Positions 38,318-47,443 of a DNA stretch of 64,000 bases are shown in pieces. Within the stretch, counting starts at the first letter, position 1. Every line of letters begins with the position of its first letter. Position numbers and translations under genes: made by a program. Source of the stretch: Cellvibrionaceae bacterium AOL6. GTDB taxonomy: Bacteria > Pseudomonadota > Gammaproteobacteria > Pseudomonadales > Cellvibrionaceae. The notes beneath the pieces were generated by a model that saw nothing but the letters and a program-made list of their open reading frames with translations, had not been told where the DNA came from and ran no database searches. Where the stretch lies: positions 217,533 through 281,532 of the forward strand of contig NOXC01000004.1 in NCBI GenBank assembly GCA_003265435.1. The letters run 5' to 3'.

Positions 38318-40394
38318 GACACCCTCATCCACTCAAACGGCCAGTTTGCAATGGGATGAGCATGGCCAACCTCAATCCGAGCACTTCGGTGACCTGTATT
38401 TTTCCAGGGAAAACGGCTTGGAAGAAAGCGAGTTCGTGTTTCTCAAACACAATGCCCTGGCGGATCGCTTTGCCTCACTGCAACCGGGTGCACATTTTAC
38501 AATTGTCGAAACGGGCTTTGGCACCGGTCTGAATTTTCTGAATTGCTGGCGCTTGTGGGCTTCGCTTGCGCCAGACGATGCGACCTTGAATTTTGTCTCC
38601 ATCGAGAAATACCCGCTTCAGCATCAGGCCATGTCGCGTGCGCTCGCGCTTTGGCCAGAACATGAACAACGTTGCGCTCGTTTGCTCGAACAGTATCCAC
38701 CACAACCCTGGACGGGTACTCAGCGCCTTCATTTTCAAGATGCGGGACCACAGGTCACGCTCACACTGCACTTCATGGATATCCATGACGCCTTTGCACA
38801 AATGGCGGCAAGTATTCAAAGCGACAGCGCCCCATACCCAATACTCAGCCAGGGCTTCAGCTCCAAAACCGTTTGGGTGGACGCCTGGTTTCTCGACGGT
38901 TTTGCACCGGCTTGCAACCCCGATATGTGGTGTGACGCGCTATTTCTTGCGATGCGGGATCTCAGCCACTCCGCAAGCACCTTTGCCACCTTCACGGCCG
39001 CAGGCGCGGTGCGCCGGGGGCTGATCTCGGCCGGCTTCGAGTGTAAAAAAGTTCCAGGGTATGGGCGCAAACGCGAAATGCTCTGCGGCACTAAAGCCCC
39101 TGAGGCCGCGATAGCCACGCCGACAGCAACCCGAGCGCCGACGCACAATACCTGGCTGCTGAGTGACGCGCCTCCCATGCCCCGTGAAAGCGAAACCATC
39201 GTGGTCGGTGCGGGTATTGCGGGTGCGCATGTCGCGCACGCGCTGGCGTGCGCGGGCCAAAAGGTTACCGTGGTGGACCGCAGCGGAATCGCGGCGGGCG
39301 CTTCCGGCAACGCACAAGGCGCGGTGTACACTAAATTGAGTGATGCACCCGATGCGCTTTCCCGCTTCAATCTATCCGCGCAATGGTTCGCAGAGGGTTT
39401 TTATCGTGACACGGGGCTCTATACCCGGTGCGGCGCACAGTGCGGTGTGTTCCATTTAGCTCGCAACGACGCAGAAGCGGCACGCTACCAGCGTCTGGCA
39501 CTTAGATTCCAAGAGGACGCACAGGGCTTCATTCAGTGGCTCTCTGCTGCACAGGCCAGTGAGAGGGCGGGTATCGTGCTCAATCAACCCGGCCTGTGGC
39601 TGCCTCGGTCCGGCTGGCTCGATCCTCGACGCCTGTGTCAGGCACTGCTCGACCACCCGAACATTCGCTTCCTGAGGGCCGATGTCGAGCAGCTTCGATA
39701 TGACGAAGCGCGCTGGCATCTCGACAGTGACAGCGCGACATTGAGCGCGGAGCGTGTTGTGCTGTGCAGCGCGCACAGCACCGCGCATTTTGCACAATGC
39801 CGGGCCTTCGATACACAGTCGGTGCGGGGCCAAGTCACTCACCTGCCCGCCCTGCCTGCACTGCAAAGTCTCAATACCGTCGTGTGTGGCCAGGGCTATC
39901 TGGCCCCGGCACATCCGTGGGAGGCGCACCCGTTTCACTGCGTCGGTGCGAGTTTCAACCTGAACGACGACAATCCCGACCTGACGATTGCCGACCATCA
40001 ACATAACCTCGATGCCCTTGGCAGCGTGCATCCGAGGGTGAACGACGCGCTGCCCGACGCCAGTGTGTCACTCAGTGGACGTGTTGGCTTTCGCTGCACC
40101 ACGCGCGACTACTTCCCCATTGTCGGCCCTGTACCCAATATGGAAGCCTTTATCCACCGCTACCAGGGCCTTCGCCACAATGCGAACCTGAACCTGGCCA
40201 ACGCGGCGCCAGTCCACCCTGGGCTATATGTTGCCACCGGTCTGGGTTCACGCGGGCTGGCCTATGCCCCACTGATCGCCTCCTTGTTAACGGATCTTGT
40301 CCTCGGCCGCCCTTTGAGCACAGGCACCTCGCTGTATCGGCATCTACACCCCGCTCGTTTTCTGATTCGCAAGCTGATTCGCCAGCAGCTCTGA
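38310..40394 (+). CDS. mnmC: Bifunctional tRNA (mnm5s2U34) biosynthesis protein
   Basis: 694 residues. N-terminal methyltransferase of the MnmC2 type (about 1-245; VETGFGTGLNFLNCW, DAWFLDGFAPACNPDMW) and C-terminal FAD-dependent oxidase of the MnmC1 type (about 265-690; ETIVVGAGIAGAHVAHALA). It turns cmnm5U34 to nm5U and then mnm5U in tRNAs. I start at the ATG at 38310, which overlaps the flavodoxin stop by 8 bases; the frame is open another 87 bases upstream inside the flavodoxin gene. Confidence 0.93.
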   Translation: MDETPSSTQTASLQWDEHGQPQSEHFGDLYFSRENGLEESEFVFLKHNALADRFASLQPGAHFTIVETGFGTGLNFLNCWRLWASLAPDDATLNFVSIEKYPLQHQAMSRALALWPEHEQRCARLLEQYPPQPWTGTQRLHFQDAGPQVTLTLHFMDIHDAFAQMAASIQSDSAPYPILSQGFSSKTVWVDAWFLDGFAPACNPDMWCDALFLAMRDLSHSASTFATFTAAGAVRRGLISAGFECKKVPGYGRKREMLCGTKAPEAAIATPTATRAPTHNTWLLSDAPPMPRESETIVVGAGIAGAHVAHALACAGQKVTVVDRSGIAAGASGNAQGAVYTKLSDAPDALSRFNLSAQWFAEGFYRDTGLYTRCGAQCGVFHLARNDAEAARYQRLALRFQEDAQGFIQWLSAAQASERAGIVLNQPGLWLPRSGWLDPRRLCQALLDHPNIRFLRADVEQLRYDEARWHLDSDSATLSAERVVLCSAHSTAHFAQCRAFDTQSVRGQVTHLPALPALQSLNTVVCGQGYLAPAHPWEAHPFHCVGASFNLNDDNPDLTIADHQHNLDALGSVHPRVNDALPDASVSLSGRVGFRCTTRDYFPIVGPVPNMEAFIHRYQGLRHNANLNLANAAPVHPGLYVATGLGSRGLAYAPLIASLLTDLVLGRPLSTGTSLYRHLHPARFLIRKLIRQQL

Positions 40395-40445
40395 AGCGCT
40401 TCCGCTACACTGAGAGGAAAGAGCAATAACAGAGAGGAGCGCATC

Positions 40446-40757
40446 ATGTTGTTGAGTATTGGCCGCAAACGTTACGAACCCACATCGGAACGAGATTCCA
40501 TCCACAACTACTACGAGCAGATGGTTATCGACCAGGTCCTCCGTGCGAGCAATCGCGCGGCCGGCGACAGCGACTTTCTGGCTGACGTGGCCTGTGTTGC
40601 GCTCAATCGTCTACCGCCACGGTATGTTCGCCACGACGTCGACATGAGCTTCTTTCTCACTCCCGCCGAGATGGAAGACATGGTTGAGCGAGTTGTCCAC
40701 GCCGTCAATGCCGCGCTGGACTATGTTCAAAGCCGAGAACAGTCGACAGACGACTAA
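40446..40757 (+). CDS. ComFB-family protein
   Basis: 103 residues matching late competence protein ComFB: IHNYYEQMVIDQVLRAS, FLADVACVALNRLPPRYVRHDVDMSFFLT. Conserved Cys (VACVALN) and acidic residues are present. In cyanobacteria ComFB-like proteins bind cyclic dinucleotides and regulate natural competence; the role here is unknown. Good AGGAG ribosome-binding site. It is alone, 51 bases after mnmC. Confidence 0.85.
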   Translation: MLLSIGRKRYEPTSERDSIHNYYEQMVIDQVLRASNRAAGDSDFLADVACVALNRLPPRYVRHDVDMSFFLTPAEMEDMVERVVHAVNAALDYVQSREQSTDD

Positions 40758-40802
40758 CGTTTAAACAGCGCGCAGTGCAGCGCTCTGCGCTATGCTTGAT
40801 GT

Positions 40803-41852
40803 ATGCGTATTCTCATTCTGTTCACGGCAAGCCTCCTACTGATATTCAGGCCCGGTGCGTTAATCGCCGAAGCGCCTTCTCAGGCTCAGCCCGCTTATGA
40901 GCAGAAGCCGCTGCGATTCGCGCTCGTCGGCAAGGCAGACCACCCCTACTTCACCCAGGCGCACCTAGGTTGCCGCAAAGCCGAGAATGAACTGGATGCC
41001 GTAGACTGTATTTACCGCGCCCCCGGTTATGCTGACGTTCAAGCCCAAAATGCCTTATTGGAAGAACTTATTCAGTCCGGTATCGATGGCATCGCGGTAT
41101 CGGTACTGCAACCCCGCTTCCTGGCCGAACACGCCTTCAGCCTGGCGAAGAAGTACGAAATTCCCGTGGTCACCTACGACTCCGGTCTGGACGGCGCAAC
41201 CGCCAGACGCTACCCCGGTTTGGTCGACGCCTATGTCGGCACAGATAACGTCGAGTACGGCCGTGCTTTCGCACGCTACCTGAAATCTCGATGGCCCGAC
41301 GGCGCTACGATTTGCCTGCTATCCGGCAGGCCAGATTCGGCTAACTTGATGGAGCGCATGCAGGGATTTCGCGCAGAGCTTTCAGGCGACAATAAAACCC
41401 GTGCCCCGGGCAGAAGATTAAAGGGTCAAAACGGCTGGCAGGAGCATTCCCGCTGCCCTCTGTATAACTACGAGGACACGGACGTCGCGCTGCATCAGCT
41501 GGAGTTTATGCTGAGTCGGGAACTGGAAAATGTGGACGTGCTCGTGTCGCTGGGAAGCTGGGCACAACTCTACCCACAACGCTATCGAGAAATCGTGCAA
41601 CCCTATCAACACGCACGGATACAGAGAGGTGTCGCCATTCTCTTCGCTGACACTTTACACTCGCAAATCGAGTTGCAACGGGAAGGGCTTGCGGACGCCA
41701 ATATTGGTCAGTCGCCTTTTGAAATGGGGCGGCTCGCGATGCGTGCGCTGTACCAGTTGAATCAGGGGCTGGAAGTCGACCCCATTCAATACACCCCGGT
41801 TCATCTTTGCAGTGTTGAAAGCCTGGCAGACTGCCTCCCAGGCACACCCTAA
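40803..41852 (+). CDS. Orphan periplasmic sugar-binding-like protein (Peripla_BP_4/TorT-like)
   Basis: 349 residues with a signal peptide (MRILILFTASLLLIF then a cleavage region near residue 22) and a type I periplasmic-binding fold: FALVGKADHPYFTQA, LIQSGIDGIAVSVLQP, IPVVTYDSGLDG, VGTDNVEYGRAFARYL. No ABC permease, ATPase or sensor kinase is adjacent, so it may feed a distant transporter or act as a sensor subunit, as TorT does. The ligand is unknown. Confidence 0.8.
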   Translation: MRILILFTASLLLIFRPGALIAEAPSQAQPAYEQKPLRFALVGKADHPYFTQAHLGCRKAENELDAVDCIYRAPGYADVQAQNALLEELIQSGIDGIAVSVLQPRFLAEHAFSLAKKYEIPVVTYDSGLDGATARRYPGLVDAYVGTDNVEYGRAFARYLKSRWPDGATICLLSGRPDSANLMERMQGFRAELSGDNKTRAPGRRLKGQNGWQEHSRCPLYNYEDTDVALHQLEFMLSRELENVDVLVSLGSWAQLYPQRYREIVQPYQHARIQRGVAILFADTLHSQIELQREGLADANIGQSPFEMGRLAMRALYQLNQGLEVDPIQYTPVHLCSVESLADCLPGTP

Positions 41853-41874
41853 TCTGTATGAGTGTCAACAGGCC

Positions 41875-44142
41875 CTAGATTCTATCGGAGTCATCATCGT
41901 CTTCGAGATCATCGATGAGTGAGGAAATCGCATCATCGAGTTCCTCTTCAGCCAGATCGAGCCCCTGCGCTTTCAGCATGGCCGTCGCCATATCCTCTTC
42001 TTCCTCTTGAGGCTCTTCCGCATCCGTGTCTTCTTCAGCGTCAGTGCCCTCTTCCATGGCGAGTGCCATGGCATCGAGGTCATCAATGTCATCGTCGTTG
42101 TCGGGTGCTTCCGCTGGCTCTTCATCGGCTTCATCCGGTTCGAGTACGGGAACATCTTCCTGCAGCGCCGCTAGCGAAGCATCAATTTCGTCGTCGTCCT
42201 CCTCTGGCATATCCGGATCGAGGTCTTCCATTGGTGGCTCTTCTTCCTCATCGCCCTCATCATTGGCCTCTGGCTCGGGCTCAGGCTCTGCTGCCGCTGC
42301 TGGCTCCTCCGCTGGCGCCGGCGCAGCCGCCTCAGTGCTCGCCTCTTCCACTTCCTCAAGCACATCCGCCTTAGGCCCTTTGAGGATCTTGCGAACCAAG
42401 AAAAACCCGCCCACTAATAAGAGCAGGTTCCCCACGCCCAGGGCGGTGTAGAGTATCCAGGGTGCAATGCCTTCAGCGGCAGGCTCAGCTTCGGGTTCAG
42501 GCACGGGCTCTGGGCTGGGTGTGGCTTCAGGGGTCGGTTCGGGCGTCGGCTCCGGGGTCGGCTCAACAAACGGTTCTTCGGCCTCCACCATGCCCCCTTC
42601 CGTACTGAAGCGAAAATTCACCGGCTTCAGCTCGTACTGAAAAGCGTCACCATTTACGTACATGCCTTTCACCTGCACACGCGCTTCGTACTCGCCCTCG
42701 AGCGTGGGCCGCAGTTCAGCCTGCCAGTTATCCAGCTCCGTCAAATTTAAAGGGCGGATCATACTGCGCGCATCGGGTGTGGTGATCGTGGCGACCACTT
42801 GCGTGCGCTCAAAGTCCACGTTTTCAATGAAGCTATTCACCGTCAATTGATACACGAGGTTGCCTTCAACAAAGGCCTGGCGCACCTCCGCAGAAAACGC
42901 CTCCCTCAAACTGATCTGCTGCTTGAACGCGCGAGTAAAGGTCTTGCCATCTACATGGATGCTGACCTGATACACACCCTCTTTGTCCATGGCCGGTAAA
43001 GCCATCTGGTAGCGCCCCTGGCCTGGCGCGCTCTGCGGCATGGCCTCACTCCACAGGGTAACCAGGGCATCGAAGCTCTTGCCCCCTTCGAGCTTGGCCT
43101 CGACATCCATCAAGCTCAAAAATTCCGGGTTCGTAATCGTGCGGCCGTCTTCTTGCAACAGCGCATCCAAGTCCAGCTCGGCACCGATCAACACGTTGTT
43201 CGGCAAGGGCCTTACGCGTAAATTCAGATTACTGACCACGGTGATACGGCTGCCGCTGTCTATCTCACCATCAATGCCCCAGGCACCCTCCAGCGGCTGC
43301 TTGACGGTAATCAGGTCATAGCGCGGCGTGTGATGCCAGCGCAGCTCACTGTGTTGTGTATTGGCATCCCACTCGAGCTGATCAGGAGTTTGCAGTACGA
43401 GACCGGTGGCGCCTTCGGGCCGGAAGATCAATGCGGTGAATTCTTCAACGCTGCTGTCGATAACGAAATGATTGTCTGCGAGGGCCACCTGCTCCGCCGG
43501 GACGGCAGCATCGAATGCCTTGAGGAAGATTTTCATCAGATCGTCAGCGCTCTTAGCTGTTTCGGCGACACCGTCGGTGGCCACGCTAAGGCGATTCATC
43601 AGGTCTTTGTCGGCATTGTCGCTGAGCGCAATCGTATGGATGACATAGCCCGCCTGCTTTAAGCGTGGCAGTACCTCATCGACAATGCGCCGCCACTCCG
43701 CTTTGTTGGCACGCGGGTCTTTGTCGACATCGACCATGCCGTCGGTAAGCAAAATGATGTGTTTCTTCGTGGCGGGGTCAACGTAATTGAGGTCATACGC
43801 CGCTTTATCCAGCGCCTCACCAATATTGGTAAACAGGCCGACGGAGTTGATATTGGCCGCTTCCGAGCGCGCAGTGGTGCGCCAGGCGTCATCCACATCA
43901 CGATGCGGAATCAACATATTGACCCATTTGCCAAAGGTCCAGACACCCGCCTTGCTGTCCTCCGGCAGCAACTCGACAAGCAGCTCTACCGCAGGTTGAC
44001 GAAGGTTACTGGGGTCATTGCGTTTCATACTGCCTGAAACATCAATCACCAGCCGTACATCGACGGGGTCTGATTGAGCATGCAGTGCAACCCATGGCAT
44101 GAGCACCATGAGCAGCACGACGCCACGTAAAACATTCAACAT
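41875..44142 (-). CDS. VWA-domain protein of the TIGR03503 type, with acidic cytoplasmic tail
   Basis: 755 residues from the ATG at 44142, which sits right before a signal peptide (MLNVLRGVVLLMVLMPWVALHA). A von Willebrand A domain follows with a MIDAS motif (VRLVIDVSGSM) and HIILLTDGMVD. Then come beta-rich segments, a (PEPT)n-like linker, one membrane helix (ILYTALGVGNLLLLVGGFFLV) and a very acidic C-terminal tail of about 160 residues (Asp/Glu with Ala/Pro). The body is therefore periplasmic, the tail cytoplasmic. Unknown role; ycgN, ycgL and rnd lie upstream on the same strand. Confidence 0.85.
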   Translation of the reverse strand: MLNVLRGVVLLMVLMPWVALHAQSDPVDVRLVIDVSGSMKRNDPSNLRQPAVELLVELLPEDSKAGVWTFGKWVNMLIPHRDVDDAWRTTARSEAANINSVGLFTNIGEALDKAAYDLNYVDPATKKHIILLTDGMVDVDKDPRANKAEWRRIVDEVLPRLKQAGYVIHTIALSDNADKDLMNRLSVATDGVAETAKSADDLMKIFLKAFDAAVPAEQVALADNHFVIDSSVEEFTALIFRPEGATGLVLQTPDQLEWDANTQHSELRWHHTPRYDLITVKQPLEGAWGIDGEIDSGSRITVVSNLNLRVRPLPNNVLIGAELDLDALLQEDGRTITNPEFLSLMDVEAKLEGGKSFDALVTLWSEAMPQSAPGQGRYQMALPAMDKEGVYQVSIHVDGKTFTRAFKQQISLREAFSAEVRQAFVEGNLVYQLTVNSFIENVDFERTQVVATITTPDARSMIRPLNLTELDNWQAELRPTLEGEYEARVQVKGMYVNGDAFQYELKPVNFRFSTEGGMVEAEEPFVEPTPEPTPEPTPEATPSPEPVPEPEAEPAAEGIAPWILYTALGVGNLLLLVGGFFLVRKILKGPKADVLEEVEEASTEAAAPAPAEEPAAAAEPEPEPEANDEGDEEEEPPMEDLDPDMPEEDDDEIDASLAALQEDVPVLEPDEADEEPAEAPDNDDDIDDLDAMALAMEEGTDAEEDTDAEEPQEEEEDMATAMLKAQGLDLAEEELDDAISSLIDDLEDDDDSDRI

Positions 44143-44235
44143 AAGCGTGATCCGGCACCGAGCATCGCTCGGCCACATAACTGGCATTTATAATCAGTAG
44201 TTATAGCAGCTAAGCGCAATGGTTGCAGACGGGAT

Positions 44236-44595
44236 TTAGTGTGCGGGTTCCTCAACTGCCCGACCGCGTGCACGCCAGTAAGCAATCGCATAAAAAAGAA
44301 TCAACCCCACAGTCCCCACCAGCAGGGCGAGCACCAGGGCCAAGCCGGCTCGCCAGAATTCAGTCGGCCCGTGAATCAAGGCGTCTCCCGCCGACACGAT
44401 CCACGCGGGGGAAAGCACATCGTGGGTCTTATCCGTTGTCCATGGCACCAGCAACACAACCCCCAGTACCATACGCAGGAAGTTACGCAATGGCGCCCAC
44501 GCTATCTTGCGAGTCAGATACCAGAACAGCCCCCAAAACACGACCGCAGCGGCGAGATAAGCCACCCAGGCGTAAAAATATTCACTCTCAGTCAT
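44236..44595 (-). CDS. Small inner-membrane protein
   Basis: 119 residues with about three helices (YAWVAYLAAAVVFWGLFWYL, FLRMVLGVVLLVPWT, and LALVLALLVGTVGLILFYAI). No domain recognised. Its ATG overlaps the ycgN stop (ATGA at 44592-44595), so it is cotranscribed with ycgN, and it lies 93 bases upstream of the VWA gene. Possibly a partner of that protein; inference only. Confidence 0.72.
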   Translation of the reverse strand: MTESEYFYAWVAYLAAAVVFWGLFWYLTRKIAWAPLRNFLRMVLGVVLLVPWTTDKTHDVLSPAWIVSAGDALIHGPTEFWRAGLALVLALLVGTVGLILFYAIAYWRARGRAVEEPAH

Positions 44596-45047
44596 ATTGC
44601 TTTTCCATTTTTATCAACCCACCGCACAATGCGGGACTCCAGGTATTCGTCACTGGCATCGTCCACACTGCGCGCCGATTTTGCTGACACCCCGAGTGTG
44701 TGCACGAGCGAACGATCACCACTGATCAAATAATGCCAGTAAGGCAACGCTCGATGCTGATCCAGCCTGCGGTAGGCACAGGTATCCGGTAACCATGACA
44801 GACTGCCTACGACCTCCGGCTTTAAGGGCACGCAGTCTGCCTCGTTGAGTGCTCTGTTTTCATAATCCGAACAACGACACTGCTCGACCGAAAGATAGCC
44901 GCAAGCAACATCGGTCACCGCGATTGCGCCGGTATCGACATCTTCGAGTTTGTGCAGGCAACACAGCCCACAGCCATCGCACAGTGCCTCCCACTCTTGC
45001 TCATCGAGCGCCTCCAATGCATAGCGTTCCCAAAAGCGCTCGCGCAC
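44592..45047 (-). CDS. ycgN: YcgN family cysteine-cluster protein (UPF0260)
   Basis: 151 residues with the CxxCxxCC-type cluster (CDGCGLCCLHKLED) and further cysteines (DVACGYL, EQCRCSDYENR), likely binding an iron-sulfur cluster or zinc. Conserved, function unknown. The start is a GTG at 45047, overlapping the ycgL stop codon by one base, as is common in this operon. Confidence 0.88.
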   Translation of the reverse strand: MRERFWERYALEALDEQEWEALCDGCGLCCLHKLEDVDTGAIAVTDVACGYLSVEQCRCSDYENRALNEADCVPLKPEVVGSLSWLPDTCAYRRLDQHRALPYWHYLISGDRSLVHTLGVSAKSARSVDDASDEYLESRIVRWVDKNGKAI

Positions 45048-45304
45048 TACCGCGGCTCGGGCTCTGCGCCGGGCTGCGGCGGCAACTGGAGATAAAAGCC
45101 CTGAGCGTCGATTGCGTCAAGCACTTCTCCCGCATTCGCGCGGGCGAGTTTGCGCTCTCGATCGAGCGGAAGCGTCATCGCTAGCTCGGGCGCGCCAAAA
45201 TGTTGTTTTACGGGTTCGGGTAAGGTCGCGGTATCCGTGCCTTTAAGCACATACAGATACAGCCCTTCTTTCCGCGTACTGCGATAGATTTCTACTAGCG
45301 TCAT
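45047..45304 (-). CDS. ycgL: YcgL domain-containing protein
   Basis: 85 residues, the YcgL family (VEIYRSTRKEGLYLYVLKG, LPEPVKQHFG, GEVLDAIDAQGFYLQLPP). ATG at 45304 overlaps the rnd stop (ATGA). Conserved rnd-ycgL-ycgN order; no function known. Confidence 0.88.
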   Translation of the reverse strand: MTLVEIYRSTRKEGLYLYVLKGTDTATLPEPVKQHFGAPELAMTLPLDRERKLARANAGEVLDAIDAQGFYLQLPPQPGAEPEPR

Positions 45305-46440
45305 GACGGTTTTAATACGCTCATCAGTTTGGGAGTCAGCACCTCTCGGCGCCATCCATCAAAATAGTGTTCTACATCATCCCACTGCGCTTTCTGTGCG
45401 AGGCGCCACAGTGATTCGCAATCTTTCTTTCGCAATAATATTTCGCTGGCGATACCCAGCGATTCTGCCAGGGGTTCGACTTCGGCACGCAAGGCCTGCA
45501 CCTCTTCACGCTCCTGTTTGCTCAATGCCACAGGCAAGGTCGGTGGCAGCGCCTCTTCGGGCAGCGCCACCTGCTCCTGAATCAATGCGATTAACTCTCG
45601 CCCATGCTTGCGCATAATGCGTTCCGGCATGCCTTCGATCGCCCGTAATTGCGCCATATGGGACGGGCACCGCAGCGCAATTTCAAACAGGGTCTTTTCT
45701 TTCATGATTCGGTTGCGCGGCACATCAAGCTGCTGTGCCATATGCTCCCGCCAACGCGCTACAACCATCAATACGGCCAATTTCCGGGCGTTTAACTTCC
45801 AGGCGGCTTTGACACGTAAATAGCTGTTATTGAGATCCTGCAGGGCTTTGTAGTTGCGGTACATCTGGCGGGCTTCTTCGAGCACCCAGTCAAACTGGTT
45901 TTTCGCCTCAAGCTGGGTTTGGAAGCGCTGTGCCAAGGGTAGCAAATATTCCACATCCAGCGCCGCGTAAAAGCGCTGGGGCTGGCTGAGAGGCCGCTGT
46001 AACCAATCTGATCGTGTTTCAGCCTTCGGCAGCGTCACGTCGAGGACTTCAGCGACCATTGCGCCATAGCCCATGGAGCTCGGCATGCCCAGGAAGGCGG
46101 CGGCAATCTGGGTATCAAACAGACGCTGCGGCACCGTACCGATTTCAAGCTGTAACACTTCCAGGTCTTCCGAGCAGCTATGGATCGCAAAGGTGTGCTC
46201 TTCACTTTCAAACAACTCGATCAGGGGGTACCAGTCATCGATGCGAAGCGGATCGACGAGACTGGTTTGCTGGCCATCGTTAAATTGCAACAGACCGGCT
46301 TTGGGGTAGTACGTGGAGGAGCGGATAAATTCAGTATCACAGGCCAACAAAGGCGTGTTTGCCCAGCGGGCGCAGGCCGCTTCCAGCCCCGCGTTGCTGT
46401 CCACCCACTCGATATCATGTTGGATTAAATCTTCACTCAT
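45301..46440 (-). CDS. rnd: Ribonuclease D
   Basis: 379-residue 3'-5' exoribonuclease for tRNA and small RNA maturation. DEDD exonuclease domain (LLACDTEFIRSSTYYP, FAIHSCSEDLEVL, and the final YAALDVEYLLPLA) and HRDC domain(s) in the C-terminal half (about 210-290). First gene of the rnd-ycgL-ycgN-membrane protein cluster. Confidence 0.94.
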   Translation of the reverse strand: MSEDLIQHDIEWVDSNAGLEAACARWANTPLLACDTEFIRSSTYYPKAGLLQFNDGQQTSLVDPLRIDDWYPLIELFESEEHTFAIHSCSEDLEVLQLEIGTVPQRLFDTQIAAAFLGMPSSMGYGAMVAEVLDVTLPKAETRSDWLQRPLSQPQRFYAALDVEYLLPLAQRFQTQLEAKNQFDWVLEEARQMYRNYKALQDLNNSYLRVKAAWKLNARKLAVLMVVARWREHMAQQLDVPRNRIMKEKTLFEIALRCPSHMAQLRAIEGMPERIMRKHGRELIALIQEQVALPEEALPPTLPVALSKQEREEVQALRAEVEPLAESLGIASEILLRKKDCESLWRLAQKAQWDDVEHYFDGWRREVLTPKLMSVLKPS

Positions 46441-46507
46441 TGTGCTATCCGTTTGCGCAGCGCCACTCTCTGCCCAGAAGTTGCGCAGACCTGACTGATG
46501 CTTTTCA

Positions 46508-47101
46508 TCACAGTTCCCGACGGCTGCTCAACGCATGCGCCAAGGTGCCACCATCAATGTATTCCAACTCGCCACCAAGGGGCACCCCGTGGGCTATACG
46601 GCTGACTTTGAGCCCTTTCGCTTTGACCTTCTCGGCAATGTAGTGTGCGGTCGCCTCGCCTTCCATACTCGGGTTTGTCGCAATCACCACCTCCTGTAAC
46701 GCGTCGGAGCGAAGCAGTACTTCGAGCTGATCCATGCCCAGCTCTGATGGCCCGATACCGTCGATGGGAGACAGCCGCCCATGCAGCACAAAGTAGCGCC
46801 CGGAATAGGTCCCCGCGGCTTCAATGGCAATGACGTCAGCCGGGCTTTCCACCACACACACCATCGCGGCATCCCGTCTCGGGTTCGCGCAAATCGAGCA
46901 CAGTGCCTCTTCACTGAGGGTTCGACACTGGGGGCAGCGACCCACATGCTCGACCGCATTGTTCAATGCCGTGGCGAGGCGGGCCGCCCCTTCGCGGTTG
47001 TGCTCAAGTAATTGAAGCGCCATGCGTTGCGCCGATTTCGGGCCCACGCCGGGGAGCACACGCAGAGACTGAATAAGCTGATCTATAAGTGGTGAAAACA
47101 T
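46508..47101 (-). CDS. recR: Recombination protein RecR
   Basis: 197 residues; forms the RecFOR loader of RecA on gapped DNA. N-terminal helix-hairpin-helix ([16 protein letters not shown]), a Cys4 zinc finger ([16 protein letters not shown]), Toprim domain ([15 protein letters not shown]) and Walker-B-like C-terminal segment. Last gene of the dnaX-ybaB-recR operon. Confidence 0.96.
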   Translation of the reverse strand: MFSPLIDQLIQSLRVLPGVGPKSAQRMALQLLEHNREGAARLATALNNAVEHVGRCPQCRTLSEEALCSICANPRRDAAMVCVVESPADVIAIEAAGTYSGRYFVLHGRLSPIDGIGPSELGMDQLEVLLRSDALQEVVIATNPSMEGEATAHYIAEKVKAKGLKVSRIAHGVPLGGELEYIDGGTLAHALSSRREL

Positions 47102-47110
47102 TAAGCCGCC

Positions 47111-47431
47111 TTAAAAGGGCATTTTAAAACCCGGTGGCATGGCCATGCCGCCGGTGAGGCTGCTCATCTTGTCGCGGTTATGTTCTTCGACTTTACGCAC
47201 GGCATCGTTCACCGCCGCCGCTAACAAGTCTTCCAACATGCTCACTTCTTCGGACAGCAGCGAAGGGTCGATCTGTACCGACTGCACGTCATGACGCCCA
47301 CTCATGACCACTCGGACCAAGCCAGCGCCCGACTCGCCTTCAATTCGCGCATTGCCCAACTCTTCCTGCATGTTCTGCATTTTTTCCTGAAGCTGTTGGG
47401 CCTGCTTCATCATGTCACCCAATCCGATCAT
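47111..47431 (-). CDS. ybaB: Nucleoid-associated protein YbaB/EbfC
   Basis: 106-residue DNA-binding dimer. Helix rich in Gln ([20 protein letters not shown]), then [17 protein letters not shown] and the second helix. Lies 12 bases after dnaX and 9 before recR, the classic order. Confidence 0.95.
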   Translation of the reverse strand: MIGLGDMMKQAQQLQEKMQNMQEELGNARIEGESGAGLVRVVMSGRHDVQSVQIDPSLLSEEVSMLEDLLAAAVNDAVRKVEEHNRDKMSSLTGGMAMPPGFKMPF

Positions 47432-47443
47432 GTCTACCTCACG

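Noticed and set aside
42480..42560. Short tandem repeat (Pro-Glu-Pro-Thr) as a minisatellite
   Set aside because: It is a coding linker in the VWA protein, in frame and typical of periplasmic stalks; not an independent repeat element.
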